Assembly: GCF_023078355.1 (NCBI RefSeq)
Contig: NZ_CP095552.1
Location: forward strand, 62,001 to 126,000
DNA from: Gordonia hongkongensis
GTDB lineage: Bacteria > Actinomycetota > Actinomycetes > Mycobacteriales > Mycobacteriaceae
Length of the DNA: 64,000 nucleotides
Direction: 5' to 3'
Made by a program: the position numbers and the translations under genes. Below are positions 8,643-17,777 of the stretch, piece after piece; the stretch's first letter is position 1, and every line of letters starts with the position of its first letter. The notes under the pieces are model-generated. The model searched no databases and was not told the origin of the DNA. It worked only from the letters and a program-made list of their open reading frames with translations.

Positions 8643-9575
8643 ATGCGGAGCACCACATCCACCAGTGACTGGGAGACGGCGCATCGTGCCGTCGAAGAGG
8701 TGTACTTCCCGCATGAGCTGACCGCGCTGTCGTCGCCGGATCAGCTGAATCTGAACCTGCAGACCGTCGAGCTGGGACCGGTCACGATCGGCAAGCTCAA
8801 CTGGGGGACCGATGTCTCCATCTCCTGCGACTATCCGGGCGCCTACGAGATCAACATCCCGGTCCGCGGCGTCCTGGACTCGCGCGCCGGATCGGTGCAG
8901 ACGACGTCCGAGGAGGGGACGGCCACGGTCTTCACCGCGGACCGCCCGTCGACGATCACCCGGTGGTCGGCGGACTGCGTCGTGGTCGGGGTGAAGTTCG
9001 ACGCCGAGTACCTCGAACGTGAGGCCGACCGGGTCCGGGCGTCGGCGCTGCGTTCACAGTTGCGGCTGCCGGATCAGCTGGATCTCGCCGGACCCGACCA
9101 ACAGGCATGGTTCGGGCTCGTGCGTGCATTGTCGGCTCAGGTGCGCGAACCCGCCGACCTCCTGTCGAACCCGCTGGTCGGACCGCAGCTGGCGAGCGCG
9201 ATCAGCAGCGCGTTCCTCCTCGCTGTCTCTCCGGAAGAGGCGGGTACCGGTCTGCGCCCGCGGATGGTCAAGCGCGTGCTCGACGCGTTGCACGACGATC
9301 CCGGACGCGACTGGCGTCTGGCGGACATGGCCGAACTGAGCGGCTCGAGCCTCCGACGACTGCAGGAGGGCTTCGCCGAACACGTCGGTGCGAGTCCGAC
9401 CCAGACGCTGCGGGACATCCGACTCGACCGGGCTCACCACGACCTCACCGAACCGGACAACACCGACACGGTGGCCGAAGTTGCTGCGCGATGGGGCTTT
9501 TCGAGCCCCAGTCGGCTGGCGGCCGCGTACAAGAAGCGCTACGGCATCCCGCCGTCGGAACACCGTCGGCGGTAG
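8643..9575 (+). CDS. AraC-family regulator of the gcoAB operon
   Basis: 310 residues from ATG 8643, preceded by CGAGGAAGAC; an earlier in-frame ATG at 8592 lacks a ribosome site. Residues 1 to about 200 are an AraC-type ligand-binding region. The C-terminal 100 residues hold two helix-turn-helix units ([21 protein letters not shown] and [25 protein letters not shown]). The ThcR-like layout divergent from a P450 matches regulators of thcB/gcoA-type P450 operons, which respond to the aromatic substrate. Activation of gcoAB is inferred from position. Confidence 0.85.
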   Translation: MRSTTSTSDWETAHRAVEEVYFPHELTALSSPDQLNLNLQTVELGPVTIGKLNWGTDVSISCDYPGAYEINIPVRGVLDSRAGSVQTTSEEGTATVFTADRPSTITRWSADCVVVGVKFDAEYLEREADRVRASALRSQLRLPDQLDLAGPDQQAWFGLVRALSAQVREPADLLSNPLVGPQLASAISSAFLLAVSPEEAGTGLRPRMVKRVLDALHDDPGRDWRLADMAELSGSSLRRLQEGFAEHVGASPTQTLRDIRLDRAHHDLTEPDNTDTVAEVAARWGFSSPSRLAAAYKKRYGIPPSEHRRR

Positions 9576-9695
9576 CCCTTTGGGACGTCCGGTCGAATCT
9601 GAGTCGGACCTTTGCAGTTCAGGCCCCATCGTGTCGTCGATCGGTTAGTTTCCGCACTGCGTGACCTCCGGACGTACCCATCGAAAGGCGCGGCC

Positions 9696-10409
9696 ATGAA
9701 ACGTCGCCATGCTCTGCTCGCCATCTTCTTCAGTCTTGCGCTGGCGGTGTCCGGGGGAGGGGTCGCGGCGGCCGCACCGAATCCCCTGAGATCGTTGGAC
9801 TTCGGATCGCTGGGCGGGCCGGAGGCGGGTGGATGTTCCGCACAGTTGTTGTACAACGACGAACTGTTCGGTCCGAAGATTCTGGCGACCGATGCCCCGG
9901 TGGGTCCGCAGTTGAGGGGTTACGACCGGCTCGCGGGTCTGAGTCCGAGCGAGTTCCTGCAGACGTATCGGAAAGGGGACAAGTGGGACTATCCGGACCA
10001 CGACGGATACACGCTGAACCCCGACGGGTCCGCCAAGAAGTCGGTGACCACCCTCAACCCGAACAAGCGGATAGATCGCTATGGTCCCGCCAATGGTCGC
10101 TTCCTGGCCCCCGCGGGCACGCACTACAAGAGGCGGGCGCTTCCGCCGGAGAACCTCGTCGACAAAGACAACCCTCAGTTCTGCAACTATCACGTGTACG
10201 TGGTCATGCGCCCGGTGAAGGTGTGGATCGGACGTATCGCCAAGGGCTTCGGTCAGCCGGGCGGCGGCATTCAATATCAGATCGACCAGCAGCTCCTCGA
10301 TCCCGGGTTGATCGAGGACCATCGCGGATGTTTCAACGAGACAAGCGGTTTCGTCAACACCCAGTGGTTGCTGTGTTCGGGTGTGCTCGAGAGCGTCTTC
10401 CCCGGATGA
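9696..10409 (+). CDS. secreted TNT-domain NAD glycohydrolase toxin
   Basis: 237 residues from ATG 9696 (AAAGG ribosome site). A Sec signal peptide covers residues 1 to about 26 (cleavage near VAAAA-P). Residues 95-207 match the TNT (tuberculosis necrotizing toxin) domain: WDYPDHDGY, RIDRYGPANGRFLAPAGT, LPPENL, YHVYVV, and the hallmark FGQPGGGIQY with Gln187. TNT enzymes hydrolyse NAD+ and NADP+. Four cysteines (47, 163, 212, 227) could form disulfides after export. Unlike CpnT there is no channel domain, so this is a free secreted NADase. The downstream gene overlaps by 4 nt and looks like its immunity factor. Confidence 0.85.
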   Translation: MKRRHALLAIFFSLALAVSGGGVAAAAPNPLRSLDFGSLGGPEAGGCSAQLLYNDELFGPKILATDAPVGPQLRGYDRLAGLSPSEFLQTYRKGDKWDYPDHDGYTLNPDGSAKKSVTTLNPNKRIDRYGPANGRFLAPAGTHYKRRALPPENLVDKDNPQFCNYHVYVVMRPVKVWIGRIAKGFGQPGGGIQYQIDQQLLDPGLIEDHRGCFNETSGFVNTQWLLCSGVLESVFPG

Positions 10410-10855
10410 CGTCGGGCGCCGACGACCAGCTCGACCCCGAGATGCGCAGCCGGATAGCCGATCTCGCGGCGACGATGTCGGCGGAGCCGTCCGATGTGCC
10501 TCGCCTGGGTCACATCCCCGACGACGCGACGCCCTCGTGCGTGCGTGACTCGGACGGTGTGTGGCACTTGATCATCCGCGAACGCGGCACGGTGATGTTC
10601 GACCGGCAGTCCAGCGATCCAGAGGAGTTCCTGAGCTGGGTTGCGGTGGCGATCGCCGAAGCGGCGTCGTATCGGCTGCACTCGCCCGGCGCGCCCGACT
10701 ATCTGCGCCGCATATGGGCAGAACAGTATCGGATGCTGACCGCGGCCGACCCGGAGTGGGCCCGTGCGTGGTTGGAGCGGACCCGGACAAGGTTGGTCGA
10801 CCAGGGAGCCGACGATCGTGAACTGGCGCAACTGCCGGGCCGGCATCCCGGCTGA
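10406..10855 (+). CDS. Imm61-like immunity candidate for the TNT toxin
   Basis: 149 residues, with ATG inside the toxin stop codon (ATGA), so translation is coupled. There is no signal peptide, as expected for a cytoplasmic inhibitor. The pattern GVWHLIIRERG, a mid-protein FLSWVAVAIAEAASYRL helix, then YLRRIWAEQYRML and DPEWARAWLERTR resembles my recollection of the Imm61 family, to which the M. tuberculosis TNT immunity factor (Rv3902c) belongs. Position directly after a TNT gene is the usual toxin-immunity order. Family membership is recalled from pattern, not from a search. Confidence 0.65.
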   Translation: MTSGADDQLDPEMRSRIADLAATMSAEPSDVPRLGHIPDDATPSCVRDSDGVWHLIIRERGTVMFDRQSSDPEEFLSWVAVAIAEAASYRLHSPGAPDYLRRIWAEQYRMLTAADPEWARAWLERTRTRLVDQGADDRELAQLPGRHPG

Positions 10856-11036
10856 GACGAGGTTGGGAATCGGCGTCCACCGGTGTGGGCGGCGTAGCGG
10901 TGCAGGTTCGCTATCCCGAACTTGAAGACGATCGTAGGACCACCACGGTTGGTCGAGCTATCCTCATGCTCGTTCGACGATGCGGCACAGCCTGTTTCAG
11001 GCCGGTTATGTGGAGTCCACTCGAGTCCGAAGAGGG
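10856..11036. other. intergenic region, nothing recognised
   Basis: 181 bases between the immunity candidate and the convergent RES gene. Short frames here have no ribosome site and no family likeness. I see no strong hairpin. Confidence 0.4.
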
Positions 11037-11757
11037 TCAGGGCGCGGGCCAGTTGTGGATCCGCGGCGTCAATGGGGGAGTGGTCGAGAACGCCGGAGTG
11101 GGGCTGATGTCGGGGTCGGCGGCGCGTTCATAGAGCGCCCACATGCGCAGCTGGTCGCCGTGTCGGGAGTCGAACTCGATCCCGTCGACCGCTGCATGGC
11201 CGTGGTCGGTGAGGGCGTAAATCCAGCGGGAGATGGCCTGGGTGAGCCCGCGGGGCCGGCCGTCCCGCAACGCGGCGGTGTCGAGGTCATCGAGCCCGTA
11301 GCGGATCGCGAGCGGCCGAAACACCGTCCGGAGGGTGGCGAGGCTGTCCGGGTCGGCGGGCACCGCGAACCGTCCGGTCAGGGTGCCGTGACCGATCATC
11401 CGTAGATCGCACCACGATCGCGGAACGTGGCCGGGCGGCAGCGCGGGGTAGTCCTGCTCGTCTTCCTCGTCGACGACGATGTCGTCGAGCTCGGCGATCA
11501 GTTGTGGGCTGGGTCGGGCGAAGGCGAGGACTTCGAGGTAGCAGGCCAGGGGAGTGTCGGCGCAGTACAAGGTGCGCCACACCCCCGTCGGGGTCGTCCC
11601 AGCGGCCGGCGAAGCGGTCGTCGGTGGCGTACTCCCATGGTGTCCACTCCCACGGGCTGGGCGCGTATCCGACTCGATATATGGGCGTGGCAGTCCGGAT
11701 GCTGGTGGTGATCGGGCCGTGCGGGGTGCTGATCGTCGAAGGCTGTGGTTGGTTCAT
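11037..11757 (-). pseudogene. RES-domain toxin, broken by a 1-nt frameshift
   Basis: Two overlapping frames give one RES protein of about 240 residues. The N-terminal part (from 11757) has IYRVGYAPSPWEW and DDRFAGRWDDPDG; the C-terminal part has TLYCADTPLACYLEVLAFARP and later IEFDSRHGDQLRMWALYE. RES toxins (MbcT type) degrade NAD+ by phosphorolysis. The frames join correctly if one base is removed from the C5 run at 11582-11586 (G5 in the coding strand, four expected), restoring DPDGVWRTLYCAD. It overlaps the Xre antitoxin gene by 4 nt. This is either a real null mutation, making the pair harmless, or a homopolymer sequencing error. Confidence 0.8.
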
Positions 11758-12092
11758 CCCACCGCGGCGAATTGGCGGGCGGCGGCGAGTACTTGCGGTC
11801 CGACGTCGGCGAGCTCGCCGTCGCGCAACAGCAATGCCGGCGCCCGGTCGTCGAGGACCGGGTTGAGGCCCTGGAACCAGGCTTGTGCGACGGCGGGGGT
11901 GTCGCGTTCGGTGATCAGGCGGGCGGCGCGGTAGGCGATCCGGAGCCGTTCGACGTCCTCGGGGTTGGCGATGGTGCGGGTGCCGTCAGCCCATTGCCGC
12001 ACCGCCCGGGTCTCGCTCACCCGACCCAGGTAGGCGACCAGCCGCGCGCCGAGCAGATCTCGCAACGCAGCCACCAGTTCGGGCTGCGACAT
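11754..12092 (-). CDS. Xre/MbcA-type antitoxin of the RES system
   Basis: 112 residues of the antitoxin Xre/MbcA/ParS (DUF2384-like) type: a short N-terminal helical region (ELVAALRDLLGARLVAYLGRV), then WADGTRTIANPEDVERLRIAYRAARLI and the toxin-binding end AQAWFQGLNPVLDDRAPALLLRDG. The NP.LDDRAP stretch is typical of these partners. It precedes and overlaps the RES gene by 4 nt. It would neutralise the toxin and repress the pair. The IS630 insertion lies 26 bp upstream of the start and probably displaced the native promoter. Confidence 0.88.
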   Translation of the reverse strand: MSQPELVAALRDLLGARLVAYLGRVSETRAVRQWADGTRTIANPEDVERLRIAYRAARLITERDTPAVAQAWFQGLNPVLDDRAPALLLRDGELADVGPQVLAAARQFAAVG

Positions 12093-12115
12093 ACGAGCCG
12101 CCTCGGCGTAGGCAG

Positions 12116-13207
12116 CTAGTGTTCTGAGTCATTAATTCGTGTGCAGTAGTGGGCGATGGAGTCGAGGATCTGGTCAGCGGTCTTGACCCACACGTAGGGG
12201 CGGGGGTTGTCGTTCCAGGTCTCGATCCATGCTCTGATGTCGGCGTTGAGCGCTCTCACGGTGCGGTGGGGGGAGCGTTGGAGCTTCTTGGTGGTCAGTT
12301 CGGCGAACCAGCGTTCGACGAGGTTCATCCAGGATGAGCTCGTCGGGGTGAAGTGGACAACGAATCGTGGGTGCGAGGTCAGCCATCGTTTGACCGCGGG
12401 CGTCTTGTGGGTAGAGGCGTTGTCCATGACCAGGTGGACGTCGAGCTCGTCGGGCACCTCGGCGTCGATCTTGCGGAGAAACCCGATGAATTCTGTTGCC
12501 CGATGCCGTGAGTGAAGCGAACCGATCACTTTTCCCGACGCGATGTCCAACGCCGCGTACAGACTGGAGGTGCCGTTGCGCACATAGTCGTGGCTGGCCC
12601 GTTGCGGGGTGCCCGGGAGCATGGGAAAGATCGGCTGGGTGCGATCGAGAGCTTGGATCTGGGTCTTCTCGTCAACGCAAAGCACCAGGGCACGTTCGGG
12701 TGGGTTCATATAGAGCCCGACGACATCGCGGACCTTCTCGGTGAACAAGGGATCTCTCGACAGCTTCCACGAATCCTGTTTGTGCGGAGCCAATCCGAAC
12801 GCCCGCCACACACGCGACACGGTTGACTGTGACATGTCGAGATGCTCGGCCATCGCCCGCGTCGACCAGTGTGTCGCATTCTTCGGAGTGGTCTCGAGAG
12901 TCGCGGTGATCAAGTTTTTGATCTGCTCGTCGTCGACGGTGCGAGGTCGCCCAGGCCGGGGTTCGTCGAGCAACCCCTCGCAGCGGTGCTCGACGAACCG
13001 GCCTCGCCAGCGCCGCACGGTACTGCGATTGAGGCCGAGTCGTTGTGCCACTTCAGTATTCGAACCGCCATCAGCGGCGGCGAGAACGATTCGTGAGCGC
13101 ATCGCCAAACCCGAGGCCGTCGTTCGCCGACGCGCCCACCCTTCGAGCTCACGGCGCTCGTCATCAGTCAGAACAATATCCACTGCTCGCGGACCCCGGG
13201 TTGCCAT
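12116..13207 (-). CDS. IS630-family transposase
   Basis: 363 residues. N-terminal winged/HTH region ([23 protein letters not shown]) and linker EPRPGRPRTV, then a DDE domain: LCVDEKTQIQAL (first Asp), VHLVMDNASTHKTP (second Asp), SSWMNLVERWFAELT (Glu). This is the intact copy; a truncated identical copy lies at 61889-62410. The stop codon TAG is completed by the TA target duplication and the flanking G, outside the element proper. Confidence 0.93.
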   Translation of the reverse strand: MATRGPRAVDIVLTDDERRELEGWARRRTTASGLAMRSRIVLAAADGGSNTEVAQRLGLNRSTVRRWRGRFVEHRCEGLLDEPRPGRPRTVDDEQIKNLITATLETTPKNATHWSTRAMAEHLDMSQSTVSRVWRAFGLAPHKQDSWKLSRDPLFTEKVRDVVGLYMNPPERALVLCVDEKTQIQALDRTQPIFPMLPGTPQRASHDYVRNGTSSLYAALDIASGKVIGSLHSRHRATEFIGFLRKIDAEVPDELDVHLVMDNASTHKTPAVKRWLTSHPRFVVHFTPTSSSWMNLVERWFAELTTKKLQRSPHRTVRALNADIRAWIETWNDNPRPYVWVKTADQILDSIAHYCTRINDSEH

Positions 13208-13250
13208 TCCCTAGCCTAACAACCGAACGGAAATTAATGACTCAGGACAC
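12119..13250. mobile_element. IS630-family element, complete, 1132 bp
   Basis: Ends are imperfect inverted repeats (GTGTTCTGAGTCATTAATTC at the left, GTGTCCTGAGTCATTAATTT read inward from the right). They are flanked by TA at 12117-12118 and 13251-13252, the TA duplication expected of this family. It separates the RES/Xre pair from a helicase fragment. Confidence 0.9.
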
Positions 13251-13342
13251 TAGGTGGGGTTCGCCGCGCTACATTCCAGTGATGACCGCACTTGAGCGCG
13301 GTCTTCCCGTTACGGCAACGTCGAACACACTCGTGAGCTGTC

Positions 13343-13606
13343 GTGGCTGAATCTATTGGCGATGGGCGGTTCGAGGCCGGGCTCGAGCACCTGCACCGCT
13401 ACGTCGCGGTGTACGGCACCAGCAACGCCCGCCGGCGCGATGTCATTGACGGATTCGCGATCGGCACCTGGGTGCAGAGCCGCAGCGCTGACTACCGCAA
13501 GGGCCGGTTGTCGGCCGAGCGGATCGAACGGCTCGAGACCGAGTTCCCGGACTGGCGGTGGACCATCCGGACTAATCAGGGATGCGTCAATGCATCGCGA
13601 CCGTAA
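13343..13606 (+). pseudogene. helicase-associated (HA) domain fragment
   Basis: About 80 residues. The segment FEAGLEHLHRYVAVYGTSN...GFAIGTWVQSRSADYRKGRLSAERIERLETEFPDWRW has the spacing of the helicase-associated repeat (Gly-x-Trp-Val...Arg...Tyr-Lys-x-Gly-x-Leu...Arg-Ile...Leu...Phe...Trp). Such repeats occur in tandem at the C-terminus of large actinobacterial helicases. Only one repeat is left, and IS630 lies just upstream and IS3 just downstream. It is therefore a remnant of a larger gene. Confidence 0.6.
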
Positions 13607-13739
13607 GATGGCGAGCAGCCACCGCTCACGGAAGCGGAGCTTGAGAAACTGTTCCTCGCACTGGCCTAAACAGTCGGCCAACCTAGTACTACCGCGAGTC
13701 GTAGCGACTTGAATCGCCCCGGGTTTGCTGGAGGCTCGG

Positions 13740-14701
<962 letters not shown>

Positions 14702-14703
14702 GA

Positions 14704-15030
14704 TCAGCGCTGTGGGCGGTCGATCTCCGCCGCAAAGAAAGCCGAAGCCTGCTTCAAGATCGTGTTCGCTCGCCGCAGTTCACGGTTCTCCCGCTCCAAC
14801 GCCGCGATGCGGTCAGCGTCCTCACTCGTGGTGCCCGGGCGGACCCCGCCGTCGATCTCGGCCTGACGAACCCAATTGCGCAACGCCTCGGGATGGACTC
14901 CGAGCTGATCGGCGATCCGCTTGATCGCACCTCTCGACGAATCGGGATCTCGTCGCGCTTCACATGCCATCCGGGTGGCCCGGTCCTTGAGTTCCTCACT
15001 GTACTTGCGTGGTGCTGCCATGCTCTCCAT
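14704..15030 (-). CDS. IS3 copy A1 orfA (HTH protein)
   Basis: 108 residues, MAAPRKYSEELKDRATRMA..., with an HTH (IKRIADQLGVHPEALRNWVRQAE) and a C-terminal leucine-zipper-like coiled coil (IAALERENRELRRANTILKQ). In IS3 elements OrfA binds the ends and is fused with OrfB by -1 frameshifting. Here orfB starts 2 nt after the stop. Confidence 0.88.
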   Translation of the reverse strand: MESMAAPRKYSEELKDRATRMACEARRDPDSSRGAIKRIADQLGVHPEALRNWVRQAEIDGGVRPGTTSEDADRIAALERENRELRRANTILKQASAFFAAEIDRPQR

Positions 15031-15150
15031 CCTTCACAGGTTCGAGAGCCTCCGACAGACCCGGGGCGGTTCAACTGTAGCCAGGACGGAAGGAAGAGAG
15101 CTGCACATTCGAGGGAGCTCGCCGCCCTCCCCTCCAATCCTGTGAGAACA

Positions 15151-15335
15151 GTGCTGCCGGTGACCGTTATGGTTCAGCCGCTGTGTACGAGCCTGATGCT
15201 GCAGCGCCGCGACTGGTGGGCGGGCAATCCGCTCGGCCTGACCCTCGCGGTCAAGCCGGTCCTTGCGGTGTTGTTTTCCTGTCGCTACTGAACCGGCAGT
15301 GGAAGGCCGAGCGTTTGCAGTTCCAGCCCTGTTGA
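15151..15335 (+). pseudogene. possible AftC-like membrane glycosyltransferase fragment
   Basis: The frame VQPLCTSLMLQRRDWWAGNPLG continued by LTLAVKPVLAVLF, and then in the next frame LSLLNRQWKAE, resembles one transmembrane loop of GT-C polyprenyl-linked arabinofuranosyltransferases (RxWWAxxxxGLxLxxKPVL...LLNRQW). One frameshift near 15279 joins the parts. Start and end are missing, next to the IS3 copy. The family call is from memory of the motif and weak. Confidence 0.35.
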
Positions 15336-15426
15336 CCGTCGCAGCCTGACCGCTGGCGGTGGATCGCCGAACGTGGTCGCGTACCTCGCAGAGTTGGCGG
15401 CGCGCAGAACGGAGACGCGTGCGGCG

Positions 15427-15903
15427 TCAGTCTGACCGCGTGAAGTTGGCGAAGAAGTCATCGATTGTTGATACGTCGGCATAACGTCGAAAGTGAGCAA
15501 CGTCGACCTTGACGAAAACACCGCTAGAGGTGAAGTACGTTTGCTCATCGAACGATCCGGCGGCCGCGATGTGCAGTAGGCGATCCGACTCGTGGTCAAT
15601 CCAGGCAGTGAGACGTATGGGAGTGTGCAGCGGGACCGGCCGGCGGTATTCGACGGTCAGGGTGCGGGTCACCGCGGGGGTCCGCGCGATCCACAGGGTG
15701 AAACCCATGATGTCGTCGCAGGCGGCCGAGATCGCGCCACCGTGCGCCAACCCGGGCGCGCCGAGGTGTTTCTCGTCGAAGGTGTGATCGGCGTACACCC
15801 GCTCGCCGCTCCGGTAGACCTCAAGTTGAAGTCCGTGGGGGTTGCTGCTTCCGCAGCCCATGCACTGGGACGAGTGTGCCGGCAGTCTTGCTTCGGGGGT
15901 CAT
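15427..15903 (-). CDS. PaaI-type hotdog thioesterase
   Basis: 158 residues with the hotdog thioesterase pattern GAPGLAHGGAISAACDDIMGF (Asp in the usual active-site helix) and VEYRRPVPLHTPIRL. An N-terminal HSSQCMGCGSSNPHG, with a Cys pair, is typical of this actinobacterial subgroup. It would hydrolyse an acyl-CoA in the cytoplasm. It is transcribed divergently from the mce operon across a 155-bp region with a palindromic operator, so co-regulation is likely. A close paralogue lies at 54414-54893. Confidence 0.85.
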   Translation of the reverse strand: MTPEARLPAHSSQCMGCGSSNPHGLQLEVYRSGERVYADHTFDEKHLGAPGLAHGGAISAACDDIMGFTLWIARTPAVTRTLTVEYRRPVPLHTPIRLTAWIDHESDRLLHIAAAGSFDEQTYFTSSGVFVKVDVAHFRRYADVSTIDDFFANFTRSD

Positions 15904-16009
15904 CTCTGATCGTTGTCCTTAACTCAGCCCGCCACCTACGCAACAGGGTGCGGGGGGATCGATGAGGTGTGGGAACCGGTCCCGAACACGGTCTGTGCTC
16001 ACCACTATA

Positions 16010-16035
16010 GGTAATACTGCCAGTACCTGATACTG
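16010..16035. promoter_or_regulatory. palindromic operator between thioesterase and mce operon
   Basis: TACTG-C-CAGTA at 16015-16025 is an 11-bp palindrome, followed by CCTGA and another TACTG at 16031-16035. The block CAGTACCTGATACTG matches the 32864-32878 site (CAGTACCAGATACTG) at 14 of 15 bases. Its position 24-44 bp before the yrbEA start suits a repressor operator, probably for one of the TetR proteins at 38.6 or 39.6 kb. Confidence 0.65.
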
Positions 16036-16058
16036 TCCATTACGCACACGCGAATGGA

Positions 16059-16895
16059 GTGGCGCACACCACGCGCACTAGGGGGGAGATGGCCATCACC
16101 ACCGGCACAGGCGTCAACCGTCTGCTAGACGGCGCTGCCACTTTTGGTAACACCGTCGGCTTGGCTGGTCAGGCCCTGCGGTGGGTAGCAGTAGACATTG
16201 CTACAGGACGATTTCCGTTTCGCGAAGCCGTATCGCAGACCTGGTTCGTCATCGTCGTGACAACTCTGCCGGCGATTCTCGTAGCTGTGCCATTCGGTGT
16301 CATCGTGTCAGTACAGGTGGGTAGCCTCACTCAGCAAGTTGGGGCCACGTCAATAGCTGGCGCCGCTGGTGGCCTCGGGATTATTCAACAGGGAGCGCCC
16401 ATCGTTACCGCCCTCCTACTCGGGGGCGCGGCCGGATCAGCGATTGCCTCTGATTTGGGTGCTCGAACGATTCGCGAAGAAATTGCTGCCATGGAGACAC
16501 TCGGACTCAATCCGATCAGGCGAGTCGTAGCGCCCCGGTTCGTATCTGTGTTGATCACCGCGCCGCTGCTCTGCATGCTAATCGTCTTCACCGGGCTGCT
16601 GGCGGGCTACGCCATCAGCGTCGACGTCCAAGGCATCACACCAGGCAGCTACGTCGCCTCGTTCGCTTCGTTCGCATCGATAACAGACATCGTTGTCGCT
16701 CTATGCAAATCGCTTGTGTTCGGACTTGTAGTGGTGACGATTGCTTGTCACCGCGGCCTGTCGACGAAAGGCGGCCCTAAAGGCGTCGCAACCTCAGTAA
16801 ATGCCACCGTAGTACTGGGCGTCGTCGCATGCTTCGTGATCAATGTCTTTATCACGCAATTAACAACCATGTTCGTCCCCCAAACTATTGGATGA
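16059..16895 (+). CDS. yrbEA: YrbEA-type permease of the mce locus
   Basis: 278 residues from GTG 16059 (an ATG at 16089 is an alternative). Polytopic membrane protein of the MlaE/YrbE family: FREAVSQTWFVIVVTTLPAILVAVPFGVIVSVQVG, then GAAGSAIASDLGARTIREEIAAMETLGLNPIRRVVAPR, the EExxAMxxLGxNP loop that contacts the ATPase. It forms the membrane channel of the Mce lipid importer with YrbEB. The ATPase (MceG/Mkl) is not in this window, as is usual. Confidence 0.92.
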   Translation: MAHTTRTRGEMAITTGTGVNRLLDGAATFGNTVGLAGQALRWVAVDIATGRFPFREAVSQTWFVIVVTTLPAILVAVPFGVIVSVQVGSLTQQVGATSIAGAAGGLGIIQQGAPIVTALLLGGAAGSAIASDLGARTIREEIAAMETLGLNPIRRVVAPRFVSVLITAPLLCMLIVFTGLLAGYAISVDVQGITPGSYVASFASFASITDIVVALCKSLVFGLVVVTIACHRGLSTKGGPKGVATSVNATVVLGVVACFVINVFITQLTTMFVPQTIG

Positions 16896-16905
16896 GAAAC
16901 GCCTC

Positions 16906-17769
16906 GTGACCACCGTTCCCTCCCGGAGGTTCTCCGCCGCCACCCGCCCTGTCGAAGCCGTGATCGCGCCAGTTGTACACGTACCTGAACGCTTGGGGCA
17001 CGTCGCGACCTTTGTGATCGCCGCGGTCCTCGGCATCCGCCATGTGATCACCACCTACCGACGCCAAACCCTGCTCTAGATACAAGAATTCGCCTGGGGT
17101 AGAGGTGCAGTCTTGGTCGGTGGTGGAACGGCCATCGTCCTCGCCATCCTCGGCATCGCCGTCGGCGCCTCAATCGGTATCCAGGGTTACGCCTCTCTGG
17201 ACCTCGTAGGGATGGGTTCACTGACGGGGTTCATCTCTTCCTATGCCAACACCCGAGAGCTTGCGCCAATGATCGCGGCGATCGGGTTCGCAGCACAAGC
17301 CGGCTGCCGGTTGACAGCTGAGATCGGCTCGATGCGCATTTCCGAGGAGATCGACGCTCTCGAGGCTATGGCGGTACGTCCTATTCCATTCGTCGTCAGC
17401 ACTCGCGTAGTTGCGTCGATCACGACCGTGATTCCTTTGTACATCGTCGCGCTTATTCTCGGATTCGGGGCCGCCAAACTCGTCGTCACACAAGTTCACG
17501 GCCAATCCGGCGGCACTTACGATTTCTATTTCGACCAGTTCCTCAAACCTCAGGATCTTGCCTTCTCGCTTATCAAAGTTCTTGTATTTGTCATTTCTGT
17601 AGTGATTATCCATAGCTATCAGGGCTACTTCGCCACAGGCGGAGCTGAGGGGGTGGGTCGAGCGTCCGGTCGAGCGATCCGCACGAGCCTCATAGTCATC
17701 GTCGTGGAGGACATGATCTTGACCCTTCTGATGTGGGGATTCGATTCCGGCGTACGGATTTCAGGGTAG
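16906..17769 (+). pseudogene. yrbEB: YrbEB-type permease with an in-frame amber codon
   Basis: Start GTG 16906 (TTG 16888 possible). The frame is homologous throughout to YrbEB (RHVITTYRRQTLL, then after the stop IQEFAWGRGAVLVGGGTAIVLA and RISEEIDALEAMAVRPIPFVVSTR), but TAG at 17077-17079 interrupts it after about 57 residues. There is no frame change, so a single base substitution explains it. A restart at 17113 would lack the N-terminal amphipathic region. Unless suppressed or miscalled, this disables the permease pair and therefore the importer. Confidence 0.82.
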
Positions 17770-17777
17770 GGGGTTCA

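Noticed and set aside
10885..11133. 82-residue plus-strand frame
   Set aside because: No ribosome site or family likeness, and it runs over the end of the RES gene on the other strand.
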